A DNA stretch of 64,000 nucleotides, from the NCBI GenBank assembly GCA_009772895.1, contig WOUP01000016.1, positions 1 through 64,000 of the forward strand, read 5' to 3'. The stretch comes from Puniceicoccaceae bacterium 5H (GTDB lineage Bacteria; Verrucomicrobiota; Verrucomicrobiia; Opitutales; Oceanipulchritudinaceae). The translations under genes and the position numbers were made by a program. The notes beneath the pieces were generated by a model. That model searched no databases and was not told the origin of the DNA. It was given only the letters and a program-made list of their open reading frames with translations. This document shows, piece by piece, positions 1 through 9,242 of the stretch (positions within the stretch are counted from its first letter, which is position 1; each line of letters begins with the position of its first letter).

Positions 1-486
1 TGGCACCCGCTTCGGGGTGCCTTCGCGTAGAGGATGGCGACCGGGGGTCTTCGCTACGCTGCGACACCCCGGCTATAGGCTGTGACCCCTCCGGGGTCGA
101 CAGACCGATGCCGTCCAGCACGCGCAGGGGAGTCGAGCAGGTCGGGATGCCTCGGCAACGGGCGCAAACTCACCTCGTTTTCGTTCCCGCCCCGCCGAAA
201 AGCTGAGCCGAGCTCACCACTCAAAAAACGGCGCAACCACGGCGGTTTACCGGAGGCTGCGCCCTACTTGGAAACAGGCGCGACGTCGCGGGCGCCCCCT
301 CCCTCTTGCAGCCCGGAGGGATGCGAGATTGGCAGGCAAGCTGAAGGCTTGCCATAGCGTAGCCGGTGGTCGAGCCCGCCACGCGGGCGACACCACCGGA
401 TGCCGTCCACACCAGAACCCGCACCTTGAAGAGGTGCCATCGCCGCCTTCTCAACCGCCCCTCTCCCGCCAGGTGGGCCGAAAACG
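1..486. repeat. Gene-free segment with hairpin repeats
   Basis: I see no credible coding frame here. The segment is built of inverted repeats: GGCACCC/GGGTGCC at 2-21, CCGGGG/CCCCGG at 41-72, and a two-tier hairpin at 363-399 (outer CCGGTGGT/ACCACCGG, inner GCCCGC/GCGGGC). A 21-base block at 335-355, itself an inverted repeat (GGCAAGC/GCTTGCC), recurs in opposite orientation at 38572-38592 with one mismatch. GAGCTC-N2-CACTCAAAAA at 210-227 recurs at 22384-22401. This suggests a dispersed intergenic repeat family of unknown function. Confidence 0.55.
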
Positions 487-1653
487 CTAATCCACGCGCA
501 ACAACGCGCCTTTGAGGTATTCGCTCTCGGGGAAATTCAAACGCACGGGGTGGTCGATCGGCTGGGTCGACTGGTAGAGCAGCTGCACCTTGCGCCCGGC
601 GTCGTGAGCGGCGTCGGCCAGCATGTCCAGAAACAGCTCGCGGCTGACGTGCTGGCTGCAGCTGTAGGTGGCGAGGATGCCGCCCGGGTTGAGCATCTGC
701 AACGCGCGCAGGTTAATCTGTTTGTAGCCGCGCATGGCGCCCTTCACGCTGGCCTTGTTGCGGGCAAAGCTGGGCGGATCGAGGATGATCAGGTCGAAAC
801 GCTCCTCTTTGGAGTGCTCGGTCAACCAGTCGAAGACATTCACTTCTTCGAACGCGACATCGAGCTGGTTGCGCTGGGCGTTTTCGCGCGCCTTGGCGAT
901 CGCCTCGCCGCTGCTGTCGAGCCCCAGGACCTCACGCGCCCCCGCTCGGGCGCAATTGAGCCCAAACGCGCCCTGATTGCAGAAGGCGTCGAGCACGCGC
1001 CAGTCTTCCACCAGCGTGGAGACCTTGAAGTGCTCCTGCCGCTGGTCCAGATAAAAGCCGGTCTTGTGGCTGCCCTCGAGGTCGAGGTAATACTTGAGGC
1101 CGTAGATCTCGTGCCAGGCCGGGGCCAGCTTCTTACCGCTGAGCGTGCGCACCTCCAGCTTGAGCCCCTCGAGCTGCCGCGTCGGTGCATCGTTGCGAAA
1201 GAGGACTTCTGCCGGCTCGAGCAAGGCCTGCAATTGCTCGGTGATCATCGGCAGCGAGGCGTCGACGCCAGCCGTCTGCGCCTGCACCACGAGCACGTCG
1301 TTGTACTGGTCGACGATCAGGCCGGGAAGGTCGTCCGCTTCGCTCCAGACGACGCGGCGGTAGGGCTCGTCCTCGCGATTGCGCAGCGCCTGCTCAAGCG
1401 CGCGCTGGATGTAGGCCTCGTCCCAGGGCTGCTTGCCGGTGGTGTAGCGCCGCCACGCGATCTGACTGCGCCCGTTGTAGAGCCCCATGCCCAGCGAACG
1501 CCCCCGGCTGTCCTCCAGCTCGACTGCCTGGCCGTTGAACGACTCCGGCAGCGTGGATTCCAACTCGTTGACATACACCCAGGGGTGCCCTCGCAGCACG
1601 CGGGCGCGCTTGGCCCCCGCCTTCAGACGCAGTTTACTCATCCCGCCCAGCAT
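487..1653 (-). CDS. rlmI: Class I SAM-dependent rRNA methyltransferase, RlmI type
   Basis: Predicted to methylate a cytosine of 23S rRNA at C5 (E. coli RlmI acts on C1962), in the cytoplasm, using S-adenosylmethionine. The 388 residues begin with a PUA-like RNA-binding domain (about 6-75, containing LRGHPWVY). The family sequence KTGFYLDQR lies near residue 197, SAM motif I VLDAFCNQGAFGL near 220, and catalytic-region motif DPPSFARNK near 295. The C-terminal half resembles E. coli RlmI closely (YLKGALLRV at the end). Length fits the family. The start at 1653 has GGGG upstream; an ATG at 1641 (MSKLRLKAG) is an equally plausible start. It is the last gene of a minus-strand run after the LptF/G permease and a lipoprotein. 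Confidence 0.93.
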   Translation of the reverse strand: MLGGMSKLRLKAGAKRARVLRGHPWVYVNELESTLPESFNGQAVELEDSRGRSLGMGLYNGRSQIAWRRYTTGKQPWDEAYIQRALEQALRNREDEPYRRVVWSEADDLPGLIVDQYNDVLVVQAQTAGVDASLPMITEQLQALLEPAEVLFRNDAPTRQLEGLKLEVRTLSGKKLAPAWHEIYGLKYYLDLEGSHKTGFYLDQRQEHFKVSTLVEDWRVLDAFCNQGAFGLNCARAGAREVLGLDSSGEAIAKARENAQRNQLDVAFEEVNVFDWLTEHSKEERFDLIILDPPSFARNKASVKGAMRGYKQINLRALQMLNPGGILATYSCSQHVSRELFLDMLADAAHDAGRKVQLLYQSTQPIDHPVRLNFPESEYLKGALLRVD

Positions 1654-1704
1654 GGCGGAATCCCCGCCCCGAGCACAAGCGTGCAGTTGGGAAGCTTCCG
1701 GGCC

Positions 1705-2376
1705 TCAATAGGTGACCGGCAGTGCTTTGAGTTCGTCGAGCGTGCCGATCTCGCCTTCCCGGTTGCAGGAGACGATCAGCCGGTAGCGACCACCCTCGGT
1801 CTCCACCACGTAGAGGGGCTCCTCGATGTCGAAGGGGATAAAGGGCCACCACTCCGCCATTTCTCCACTGCGCAAGGCCCGGATGGTATAACCACCCTCG
1901 GAAGTCGCGGCGTTGAAGAACGCTTCGGCCAGAGCGGCGATGGCCTCCGTCTTACTCGCGAAGGCCCCTCGCCGCGCGGCATCCGGGCTATTGAGGTCAA
2001 ACGCACTGATCGGAGTCACATCGGGAACTTTCCTGGCCCCATTCACCTTCAGGACATCCCAGGCACCGGGGAGAACGAAGAGCGTATCGCCAAAGATGGC
2101 CGTATCGCGCGCCTGGATGGCGGCGTCGAGCTGGTCGGCTACGGCGTTGACCGTCGCATCGTCGACCAAAACGTAGCGCACGCGCGCTGGCACGGCCTCG
2201 GGTCGCAACTCTGGGCGGCGGGCGCTCATGTCGGGGAACGCCCTGCCTTTGGTGTAGATGTCGCGGTCGGACTCCTTCTCGTCGGCGGCCTCGTTCGAAG
2301 AACCGACTTCAGGGGCGGCGCAGGCCACCAGCAACAAGGGAAGCGCGAGGAACAGCAGCAGGGACAAGGTCTTCAT
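1705..2376 (-). CDS. Predicted lipoprotein of unknown function
   Basis: A 223-residue exported protein. It starts MKTLSLLLFLALPLLLVACAAPE, which gives a hydrophobic signal peptide and a lipobox (LLVAC), so it is probably lipidated at Cys19. The mature part has an acidic serine-rich linker and then a globular region with no motif I recognise. The frame stays open far upstream, but that part lies inside the permease gene, so I chose the ATG that begins the signal peptide. It sits between the LptF/G-type permease upstream and rlmI downstream on the same strand. Its position suggests an envelope role, but the sequence does not show a function. Confidence 0.8.
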   Translation of the reverse strand: MKTLSLLLFLALPLLLVACAAPEVGSSNEAADEKESDRDIYTKGRAFPDMSARRPELRPEAVPARVRYVLVDDATVNAVADQLDAAIQARDTAIFGDTLFVLPGAWDVLKVNGARKVPDVTPISAFDLNSPDAARRGAFASKTEAIAALAEAFFNAATSEGGYTIRALRSGEMAEWWPFIPFDIEEPLYVVETEGGRYRLIVSCNREGEIGTLDELKALPVTY

Positions 2377-2450
2377 CGGCTGAAGAAGCTTAGCCTGCTC
2401 GAAATACCCTTCACAACGCCTAAGTATCGCGCCGCGAGAAATTCCCTCCC

Positions 2451-3572
2451 CTACGCCGGCTTCGAGGCCCGATAGGTCAACCAGACGGAGATGCCCACCA
2501 TGAGCAGGTTGGGCATGGCGGCGGCCATGAGCGGGCTTAGGGTGCCGCCGGCGAGAATCTTGCAGCCAACCGCCGCGATGATGTAGATCAGCAGCAGGCC
2601 GGCGCTCTTGGAGATACCGATAAAGGGGTTGGTGCGCACGCCGCTGAGCGCAAACGGCACGGTGAGGCCCACCACGATGAGACATCGCAAAGGGTTGAAG
2701 AGGATCGACCAATATTGCACCTGATAGGGCACGACGCGCGTATCCTCATCGGCCTTGAGGAAGCCCAGCAGGCGCGAAAGCTGGAAGAACGACAGATCGT
2801 TGGGCTTCTTTTCGAGGAATTTCATCAGGTCCGGCTGCTCATCGAGCTGGGTAAACGCACGCTCGTCAAAGGCCTGACTGCGGATGGCCTCCCCCGTTGC
2901 GGGCAAAAACTCGGTAATGCGGCCCTGCTGCAGCACCCAGCGCTGCGTCAGGTCGTCGTAATAGCCCTCGTTGGCTGCAATGCGCTCCACTTCCTTCTGC
3001 TGCCCGTTGAGCTGAGAGATGGTGACCCCGTAGGCGCGGTAGTTGTATTCGTTGAAGCGGTTGATGAACCAGAGCCGGTCCTCGTCTTCGTTGTAAAAGG
3101 TGAGGTTGTAGATCAGGCCGATCTGCTCGTCGTCGAGCTGCTGCTGCTTGGCCGCCTCGTAACGCAGGTTGCTCATGGTCAGACGCGATTGCTCGACCGA
3201 CCACGGCACGACTTCGGCATTGAGCAGAAAGAGCGTGCCCGTCAGCAGCGCCCCCATCATCCAGAGGCTGCGGGAGATGTCCCAGACGCTAAAGCCCGCC
3301 GCCCGCATGGCCGTCGTCTCCTGGCGGCGGTGCAGGTCGCCCAGGCTGTAGAGGATCGAGATGGCGAGCGAGACAGGGATGACGGTGGGAAGCGTCGAGG
3401 GCAGCACCACGGCAAAGTAGTTGACGACTTCGTGCCAGGTCGCGCCGTAACCGCGCAGGTCGTCGAGCTTGTTCTGGACGAGCGCCAGCAGTTGCAGCCC
3501 GACCAGCGAGATGAGGGCCATCCCGAAGACGGCCACCCACTCGCGCAATATGTATCGATCTAGCCGCCGCAT
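2451..3572 (-). CDS. LptF/LptG-type lipopolysaccharide export permease
   Basis: A 373-residue inner-membrane protein of the YjgP/YjgQ family, half of the permease core of the Lpt machine that moves LPS from the inner membrane toward the outer membrane, driven by LptB. It starts with the typical DRYILREW and has two N-terminal membrane segments (about 13-33 and 54-76), then the coupling-helix region LHRRQETTAMRAAGFS (about 80-95) and a third segment. A periplasmic jellyroll-like part (about 130-270) follows, with three more membrane segments near the C-terminus. LptF and LptG cannot be separated by eye. Only one copy is in the window. It lies 74 bases upstream of the lipoprotein gene and 46 bases downstream of the binding-protein gene. 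Confidence 0.9.
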   Translation of the reverse strand: MRRLDRYILREWVAVFGMALISLVGLQLLALVQNKLDDLRGYGATWHEVVNYFAVVLPSTLPTVIPVSLAISILYSLGDLHRRQETTAMRAAGFSVWDISRSLWMMGALLTGTLFLLNAEVVPWSVEQSRLTMSNLRYEAAKQQQLDDEQIGLIYNLTFYNEDEDRLWFINRFNEYNYRAYGVTISQLNGQQKEVERIAANEGYYDDLTQRWVLQQGRITEFLPATGEAIRSQAFDERAFTQLDEQPDLMKFLEKKPNDLSFFQLSRLLGFLKADEDTRVVPYQVQYWSILFNPLRCLIVVGLTVPFALSGVRTNPFIGISKSAGLLLIYIIAAVGCKILAGGTLSPLMAAAMPNLLMVGISVWLTYRASKPA

Positions 3573-3618
3573 GGATTGCTCGCGTTACTGAAGCCGACGA
3601 AATGGGGTGCTGGCAAGA

Positions 3619-4647
3619 TCAAGACCCACTGCGGAACGCTTCGGGCCACACGCCCCGGGCCAAAGCCTCATAGGCTTCCACCATGCGCGGGCCGGCGATC
3701 GAGAAGACGCCCGCGGGCAGGATCACGACGCGGCTGTTGCGAACGGCCGGCATCTGCGACCACACGGGGTGGGCCGCCAATTTGTTCAGACGCTCGCGCA
3801 GCTGCTGTTTTTCTTCCGGCGTGCGCCCGTCCGTCACCAGGATCACTTCGGGCTGGGCGGCCAGCAAACCTTCGAGGCCCAACTGGCCCCACCCGCTCTT
3901 GCTCGCCCCGGCGATATTCTCGGCGTGGCTCTGCTCGAGCAGGTCGCCCACCCAGGTATCCTTGCCGGGCGAAAAGCCGGGCAGCAGATTTTCCTCGATG
4001 CCGTAGAGCACGATGGCCTTGCGCTTGGGCTCGTCTTCGACCGATTCCAGCCGTTGGGCGATCTGGTCGTGCTTGGCCTCGAGTTCGTGTACCAATTCCA
4101 GTCCACGACCCGGCGTGCCCAGCACGAGCGAGATCTGCTTGATGTCCTTGATCACGTCCTCGTAAGAGTCGTGGCTGAAGGCAACCGTGACAGTGCGAGG
4201 CGGATCCTGCAGCTGCTGGTAGATCGTGATGGGCGTCAGATCGCTGCCGATGATCACGTCGGGCTGCAGCGCCAGCATCATCTCCTGGTTGGGCGTGTTG
4301 AGCGAGCCGACGGTGCCGCCGCGCTCGCGCAGGCTCTTGGCCTCCGCCGGATACTCGTCGAAATCCGTCACCGCCATGATGTGGTCGCCCAGCCCCATCG
4401 CGTAGATGATCTCCGTAATGCTGGGCGCGAGGGAGATGTAGTGGCGCGGCTGGCGGTTGAGCGTCAACTCCCGACCGTAGTCGTCGGTAAAGGTGTAGGG
4501 GAAGGAGCCCTCCGCCGCCGTCTGCTCTCGCCAGGGGTGGGCATTTTCCTGCGGCTTGATCAGCGGATAGACGAGCGTGAGCGCCGCCGTGCCGATCACA
4601 AAGCCGACCACAAACACCGTGACTTTTTCCTTCTTGGAAAGGGCCAT
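3619..4647 (-). CDS. BtuF-like periplasmic binding protein
   Basis: A 342-residue helical-backbone substrate-binding protein of the class that binds cobalamin, haem or siderophores for ABC importers. An N-terminal hydrophobic segment (VTVFVVGFVIGTAALTLVY, about 8-26) should act as signal or anchor. The fold signatures are YISLAPSITEIIYAMGLGD, VGSLNTPNQEMMLALQPDVII and a C-terminal lobe after a long helix (about 165-195). I use the ATG at 4647 because the longer frame starting at 4710 begins inside the terminator at 4696-4727. No permease or ATPase gene lies beside it. Its proximity to a TonB receptor and two surface proteins suggests corrinoid uptake; haem or a siderophore remain possible. 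Confidence 0.8.
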   Translation of the reverse strand: MALSKKEKVTVFVVGFVIGTAALTLVYPLIKPQENAHPWREQTAAEGSFPYTFTDDYGRELTLNRQPRHYISLAPSITEIIYAMGLGDHIMAVTDFDEYPAEAKSLRERGGTVGSLNTPNQEMMLALQPDVIIGSDLTPITIYQQLQDPPRTVTVAFSHDSYEDVIKDIKQISLVLGTPGRGLELVHELEAKHDQIAQRLESVEDEPKRKAIVLYGIEENLLPGFSPGKDTWVGDLLEQSHAENIAGASKSGWGQLGLEGLLAAQPEVILVTDGRTPEEKQQLRERLNKLAAHPVWSQMPAVRNSRVVILPAGVFSIAGPRMVEAYEALARGVWPEAFRSGS

Positions 4648-4695
4648 AAAGCAGCCTGCAAAGTGGGATGAGGTGCGCCAAGCGCAAAGCGACAA

Positions 4696-4727
4696 AAAGG
4701 CGGCTGACATCTACGCCAGCCGCCTTT
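4696..4727 (-). terminator. Intrinsic terminator after the PEP-CTERM gene
   Basis: A perfect 11-bp stem (AAAGGCGGCTG / CAGCCGCCTTT) with a 10-base loop. On the minus strand it is followed by TTTTT, 26 bases past the stop of the PEP-CTERM gene. Its position also argues against the longest start of the downstream binding-protein gene. Confidence 0.85.
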
Positions 4728-4753
4728 GCGAAAAACTCAACTACAGCCTCAAC

Positions 4754-5431
4754 CTAAGCGCGGCGGCGGCGCATTGCAACCAGCCCGAGCGCCAAAGCAC
4801 CGGCGAGGGCCGCGTAGGTGGAAGGCTCGGGCACCGTGGCGCCGAAAGGCGAGTCCGGCGTCGTTTCAGCAAAGCCGGGAGCCCAGGAGAAACCGCTCCA
4901 GCTGCCGTCGGTCAGCGTATAGTCGCCGGCCCCGACCATGGAGTAGTCCCACCCCTCCATGAAAGGATTATCGGAGGCGGTGTAGAAGCCAAAATACCCG
5001 GAGCTCCAGCCCGCAGCAAAGGAATCGTCCGCATCCACCGCGCTGAAGCCGTCGGCTTCGCTCGAAAGCGCAGTCGCCACGCCGTCGGCATCGAAGCTGA
5101 GGGAGGGGTCGACGCTGAAGCCGTCGCCGTCACGGTCATAGCCATAACCGAGCGTGACGCCCGTGTAGTCCGAGGCGGCGATGGAGTAGAGGTCGCTGTC
5201 GGCGGCGAGCACCGCGCTCACCATATCGGCGGTCGAGGCCGTGCCGTCGTAGCGGAAGCCCCACGCAATGGAGTCCTGGCCGTCATTCCAGTCGATCACG
5301 AGCGCAGCTTCGTTGCTGCCCGTACCGACCCAGTTGGAGATGTCGCTCATGTTGAAGAGCGGCGCGGCAAACGCCTGAGCGCCGGCCAGGGACAGGCCGC
5401 CGGCGAGAGAAAGGATGGTTTTGATTTTCAT
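4754..5431 (-). CDS. PEP-CTERM surface protein beside the TonB receptor
   Basis: A 225-residue exported protein. It has a signal peptide (MKIKTILSLAGGLSLAGAQAFA, here split: start MKIKTILSLAGG, cleavage after AFA), a mature start LFNMSDISNWVGTGSNEAAL, and a C-terminal sorting tail VPEPSTYAALAG, hydrophobic stretch and RRRRA. PEP-CTERM tails are recognised by exosortases in Gram-negative bacteria. The mature sequence, with WVGTGSNEAALVIDWNDG and a calcium-loop-like DRDGDG, resembles a family of surface proteins that I associate with TonB receptor loci for corrinoids. The start at 5431 gives the best signal peptide. It diverges from the receptor with only 77 bases between the two start codons. 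Confidence 0.82.
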   Translation of the reverse strand: MKIKTILSLAGGLSLAGAQAFAAPLFNMSDISNWVGTGSNEAALVIDWNDGQDSIAWGFRYDGTASTADMVSAVLAADSDLYSIAASDYTGVTLGYGYDRDGDGFSVDPSLSFDADGVATALSSEADGFSAVDADDSFAAGWSSGYFGFYTASDNPFMEGWDYSMVGAGDYTLTDGSWSGFSWAPGFAETTPDSPFGATVPEPSTYAALAGALALGLVAMRRRRA

Positions 5432-5508
5432 GGGAAAAGGCATTTCTATTGGCACCAATCTGTCAAAAAGCTTGTCATGGCCTCCTTTTTCAAGACAAAA
5501 ATCACTTA

Positions 5509-7464
5509 TTGAAGCATCGCACTGCAGTATTCGCCCTAATAGCAGCCGCCCCTGCCCTCCGCGCCCAGAGCGATGAGGTGGTGGAATTGTACCCCGTCAC
5601 CACAACCGCCTGGCACTTTCCCATCGAGGTGAGTGAGGTCCCCGCATCAGTGGACATCATTGGCGGCGACGCCCTCGATCCGGCCCGCTCAACGACGCTG
5701 GTCGACGTGTTGCGGCGCGAGGCCAACATCAATTTCCGTTCCTACTCGGGCTCGCCGCTGCAGGCCGAGATCAACCTGCGTGGATTCGGCTCCATCAGCA
5801 ATCAGCGCGTGCTGGTACTGGTCGACGGCGTGCCACTCAACCCGCCCGACATGAGCGGTTTCAACTGGCTGGAGATCCCAACCAGCCTCGTGGAGAGCAT
5901 TGAAGTGCTGCGCGGCTCCCAAACCACGCTTTACGGTAACCACGCGGTCGGAGGCGTGATCAATATCACCACGCAGCAGGCCCCGGCCGAGCCGTTTCTC
6001 GAAGCGACGGCCTACGCGGGCAGCGACGGGCTCTGGAACGCGCAGATGACCGGCGGGCAGAGCTTTGGCGGCCTGAGCGTCTTTGCCGTGGCCCAGCATT
6101 TCGAGGAAGACGGCTACCGCGATCACACCAGTCAGGATGCCGATACGCTGCACCTCGCCCTCCATTACACGCCGAACAACAACGCGTGGCAGGCTTCGGG
6201 CCGCATCACGTGGGTCGACAGCTACAACGAAAATGCAGGGCCGCTCACGGACGACCGCTACTACGCAGACCCCCGCCAAAGCGCCGGCGGCCAGGTCGAA
6301 GCCAATCAGACGTATTGGTCGGCACAGGGTAACTGGAACCGCGCGGTCGGCGACTGGCGCATGGACGTCAATGGCGGCTATACGCACAAGCTGGTGCGCT
6401 CGGCCCCCGCCGGGCTCTACAGCGATGACACCTACCAGATCGCCACCCTCAATCCGCGCGTGCTGCGCGAAGACGCCGGCGGCGAAAGCATCCTGGGGCT
6501 CGACTTCGGCGGGAACTGGCTCGAGGTGGAACACTACCAGGCCGACGCGCGCGAGGTCCTGATCGGGCACGACGACGTCAGCCTTTCCACCGCGGCGCTC
6601 TATGTGCACCGCCGGCAGGATTTGAGCGACGACTGGCAACTCAGCGGTGGCCTGCGCGGCGAGGTGGCGCGTTACGACTTCGACGAGGTCAAATACGATC
6701 CGTTCGATCCCGACTACAGTCAGGGCACGACCTACGGCGCCGATCGCGACCTCGATGGCTGGTCGGCCAATCTGGGCCTCGTGTGGCAGCCGAGCGACCA
6801 CTTCCGCCAGTGGCTACGTGCAGACCGCCTCTACCGCTACCCCGCCCTCGACGAAGCGTTTTCCTACCGCGGCTATCCGCAGTTCAACAACGATCTCGAC
6901 CCCGAAGAGGGCTACAACGTGGAGCTGGGCGGCGAGTGGCGTCAGGAGCACTTGACCCTCCGCCTCAATGGCTTCGTCCAATGGATTGAGGGCGAGATCG
7001 ACTACCTCGGCAGCAAAAACACCAACCTGCCCGACACCCGCCGCTGGGGCATCGAGTCCACTGCGCGCTGGGACGGCCGCTGGTGGGGCGCCCAGCTCGA
7101 CTATACCTGGCTGCAGGCCCAGTTCATCGAGGGCACCTTCGATGGCAACGACCGCTATCTGGTGCCCAATCACCAGTTGACCCTCAGCGCCGACCTGCGA
7201 CCGCTCGAGCAGTTGAACCTCGGCGCGAGCTACCGCTACACTAGCGGTGCCTACGAGGGGGACGACTTTGCCAACAACCAGCCGAAGCTGCCGCCCAACG
7301 CGGTGGTCGACGTATACGCCGACTGGCAGCCGCTCGAAAGCCTCTCGCTGTTTGCCTCGTGTGATAACGTCTTCGACAACCACTACGCGACGGTGAAATA
7401 CTCCGGCGCCTGGTATCCCGCTCCCGGCCGCACCTGGCGCGCCGGCGCGAAATACACCTTCTGA
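5509..7464 (+). CDS. TonB-dependent outer-membrane receptor, BtuB-like
   Basis: A 651-residue outer-membrane beta-barrel receptor for energised import. I infer a TTG start at 5509, because it gives a clean signal peptide ([19 protein letters not shown]) and no in-frame ATG is available. A TonB-box-like stretch ([12 protein letters not shown]) follows. The plug domain has the typical [32 protein letters not shown] and [23 protein letters not shown]. The rest alternates strands and loops and ends in an aromatic residue (YTF), as barrel proteins do. The short barrel and plug resemble BtuB more than siderophore receptors. The next gene begins 10 bases after the stop, so the two are probably co-transcribed. 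Confidence 0.9.
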   Translation: MKHRTAVFALIAAAPALRAQSDEVVELYPVTTTAWHFPIEVSEVPASVDIIGGDALDPARSTTLVDVLRREANINFRSYSGSPLQAEINLRGFGSISNQRVLVLVDGVPLNPPDMSGFNWLEIPTSLVESIEVLRGSQTTLYGNHAVGGVINITTQQAPAEPFLEATAYAGSDGLWNAQMTGGQSFGGLSVFAVAQHFEEDGYRDHTSQDADTLHLALHYTPNNNAWQASGRITWVDSYNENAGPLTDDRYYADPRQSAGGQVEANQTYWSAQGNWNRAVGDWRMDVNGGYTHKLVRSAPAGLYSDDTYQIATLNPRVLREDAGGESILGLDFGGNWLEVEHYQADAREVLIGHDDVSLSTAALYVHRRQDLSDDWQLSGGLRGEVARYDFDEVKYDPFDPDYSQGTTYGADRDLDGWSANLGLVWQPSDHFRQWLRADRLYRYPALDEAFSYRGYPQFNNDLDPEEGYNVELGGEWRQEHLTLRLNGFVQWIEGEIDYLGSKNTNLPDTRRWGIESTARWDGRWWGAQLDYTWLQAQFIEGTFDGNDRYLVPNHQLTLSADLRPLEQLNLGASYRYTSGAYEGDDFANNQPKLPPNAVVDVYADWQPLESLSLFASCDNVFDNHYATVKYSGAWYPAPGRTWRAGAKYTF

Positions 7465-7474
7465 TCCTTTTGCC

Positions 7475-8485
7475 ATGAAGATCCGCACCCGCTTTATCGC
7501 CCTGCTCGGCCTCGCCGCGACGACCCAGCTCGCCGCTTACGGCCCCTACCCGCGCCAAGCCCCCGGCTTGCAGGAATGGGAAGGCACCGCATCGACGGCC
7601 ATCCCCGGCACCGACGCCAACTTCGCCGGCTGGGCCAGCCGCATCGTCACGCTCGATTACGGGACCGACGTCGCCGACATCTGGAAGACCGAAGATCGAG
7701 CGCTCGGCCCCTCCGTCGGCCCCGCGCCGGAGGACGACCCCTACCACGACGGGGATTCGGCCAGCCGCACCGGCGGCGTCTACGAGATCCTTTGCATCGG
7801 CCGCGGTGGCGAGATCGTCCTGGGCTTCGATCAACCCTTTCGCGACGGCGCGGGCTGGGACCTGGCGGTATTCGAAAATTCGTTCAACGACGAGATGCTT
7901 GAGCTGGCCTATGTCGAGGTCTCCAGCGATGGCGTGCACTTCGTGCGCTTTCCCAGCGATTCCCTCACTGCCAGCACGGTGGGCGCATTCGGACGGCTCG
8001 ACGCCCGTGACATCGACGGGCTGGCCGGCAAATACCGCATCGGCTACGGCACGCCGTTCGACCTCGAACAATTGCGCGGGCTCGACGGCAGCGAGTATCT
8101 GGACTTCGAGCAGATTCGCTACGTCAAGATCGTCGACGTCGTGGGCGACGGCAACTCGCTGGACAGCGACGGCGACCCGATTTACGACCCCTACCCGGTC
8201 TCGGGCTCGGCGGGCTTCGACCTCGAAGCCGTCGGCTACATCCACCCGGCGCAACTCCAGGCGCCCAGCGTCACGCTCACCCCGATCTCGGGCACCAGCG
8301 CCCAGCTGACGTGGCAGGGCCAGATCGGCATGACCTACACGGTGCAATCGTGGGACGGCTCCAGCTGGAGCGACGTAACCACCGTGACGGCCGACGCCAC
8401 CGGTGCCATGAGCGCGGACGTGAGCCTGCAAAACGGCCAGCAATCGCAGATGTTCCGCGTGCTGGCCTCCTGGGCGACCGAATAG
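7475..8485 (+). CDS. Secreted protein co-transcribed with BtuB-like receptor
   Basis: A 336-residue exported protein with a short signal peptide ([21 protein letters not shown]). The body has the conserved-looking stretches [57 protein letters not shown] and a calcium-loop-like [10 protein letters not shown] recall this pattern from surface proteins adjacent to corrinoid TonB receptors. The last 85 residues ([19 protein letters not shown]) look like a fibronectin-type module common in verrucomicrobial secreted proteins. There is no PEP-CTERM tail or lipobox. Ten bases separate it from the receptor, so a partner role at the cell surface is likely. Substrate binding is inferred. Confidence 0.8.
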   Translation: MKIRTRFIALLGLAATTQLAAYGPYPRQAPGLQEWEGTASTAIPGTDANFAGWASRIVTLDYGTDVADIWKTEDRALGPSVGPAPEDDPYHDGDSASRTGGVYEILCIGRGGEIVLGFDQPFRDGAGWDLAVFENSFNDEMLELAYVEVSSDGVHFVRFPSDSLTASTVGAFGRLDARDIDGLAGKYRIGYGTPFDLEQLRGLDGSEYLDFEQIRYVKIVDVVGDGNSLDSDGDPIYDPYPVSGSAGFDLEAVGYIHPAQLQAPSVTLTPISGTSAQLTWQGQIGMTYTVQSWDGSSWSDVTTVTADATGAMSADVSLQNGQQSQMFRVLASWATE

Positions 8486-8658
8486 CGGCCGCCCACCGAA
8501 AAAGACGGCGTCGACGAGGCGTTACCGCCTGCCTTGCTGGCACCCTGCCGGGTGCGACGAAACACAGCGAACCGGGGCTTGCCAGCTTACAACTGGGGCG
8601 GAATCGCCTTGATGGGCGCTACCCCAGTCGTTGCGCGCTTACCTCCTCCAGAGAGGCC
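8486..8658. repeat. Intergenic hairpin repeats
   Basis: No gene is visible. Two hairpins resemble those at the window start: GCACCC/GGGTGC at 8540-8555, and a two-tier one at 8592-8628 (outer ACTGGGG/CCCCAGT, inner CGCC/GGCG). They lie between convergent genes, so they may double as terminators, although no T-run follows either. Confidence 0.45.
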
Positions 8659-9198
8659 TTACGAAGCCTGGCGGGCCTGCTGCCGGGCTTTATGCGCCTT
8701 GGCCACCTCCACATATTTTTGGGAGAGGCCGCTGCCTTGGCCGTGCCCTTCGTCGAGCGTGCGCACGACGCGAGCCGGCAGGCCGACCACGAGCGAATTG
8801 GGCGGCACGATCGTGCCCTTGGTCACCAGCGCGCCGGCCCCCACGACCGAGCCCTTGCCGATCACGGCCCCGTCGAGAATCGTCGCCCGCATGCCCACGA
8901 GGCAGTCGTCCTCGATCGTGCAGGCGTGGATCATCGCTGCGTGGCCGATCGTGACATTGCGACCGATCTTGACCCCATAGTCGTCGGCGAGGTGGACGAT
9001 GGTGCCGTCCTGGATATTGGAGCCCTCACCCAGCTCGATGGAATTGATGTCACCGCGCAGCACGCATTGCGGCCAGACGGAGGCGTGCGGGCCGATCTTG
9101 ACGCAGCCCATCAACTCCGCGCTGTCCGCGATGTAGGCGGTCGGATCGATTTCCGGCGTTTGGGAGAGGTATTTTTCGAGTCGCTCCTGGACGGTCAT
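8659..9198 (-). CDS. Gamma-carbonic anhydrase family hexapeptide protein
   Basis: A 179-residue left-handed beta-helix protein. Hexapeptide turns run through almost the whole chain (YIADSAELMGCVKIGPHASV and following). The family features VLRGDINSIELGEGSNIQDG, VHLADDYGVKIG and IGHAAMIHACTIEDDCLVGM place Arg, Asp, Gln and three His where gamma-class enzymes bind zinc. Members are carbonic anhydrases or related acyl-carrier enzymes such as YrdA/PaaY. The ATG at 9198 starts a normal-length protein; the longer frame has no domain. The C-terminal basic helix is alanine-rich. True carbonic anhydrase activity cannot be decided from the sequence alone. Confidence 0.88.
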   Translation of the reverse strand: MTVQERLEKYLSQTPEIDPTAYIADSAELMGCVKIGPHASVWPQCVLRGDINSIELGEGSNIQDGTIVHLADDYGVKIGRNVTIGHAAMIHACTIEDDCLVGMRATILDGAVIGKGSVVGAGALVTKGTIVPPNSLVVGLPARVVRTLDEGHGQGSGLSQKYVEVAKAHKARQQARQAS

Positions 9199-9242
9199 GA
9201 GCCAAGTCTGCACCGCCGAAACTGCGATGTCACGCCTCGACC

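Noticed and set aside
1-486. A structured RNA gene such as tmRNA or RNase P
   Set aside because: Hairpins recur as repeats elsewhere in the window and no conserved core of these RNAs is visible.
550-2475. Long plus-strand open frame opposite the rlmI and lipoprotein genes
   Set aside because: It is antisense to well-supported genes and lacks domains. GC-rich coding DNA often leaves such open complementary frames.
5432-5508. Cobalamin riboswitch before the BtuB-like receptor
   Set aside because: The gap is only 77 bases and holds no recognisable B12 box; known cobalamin aptamers need about 200 bases.
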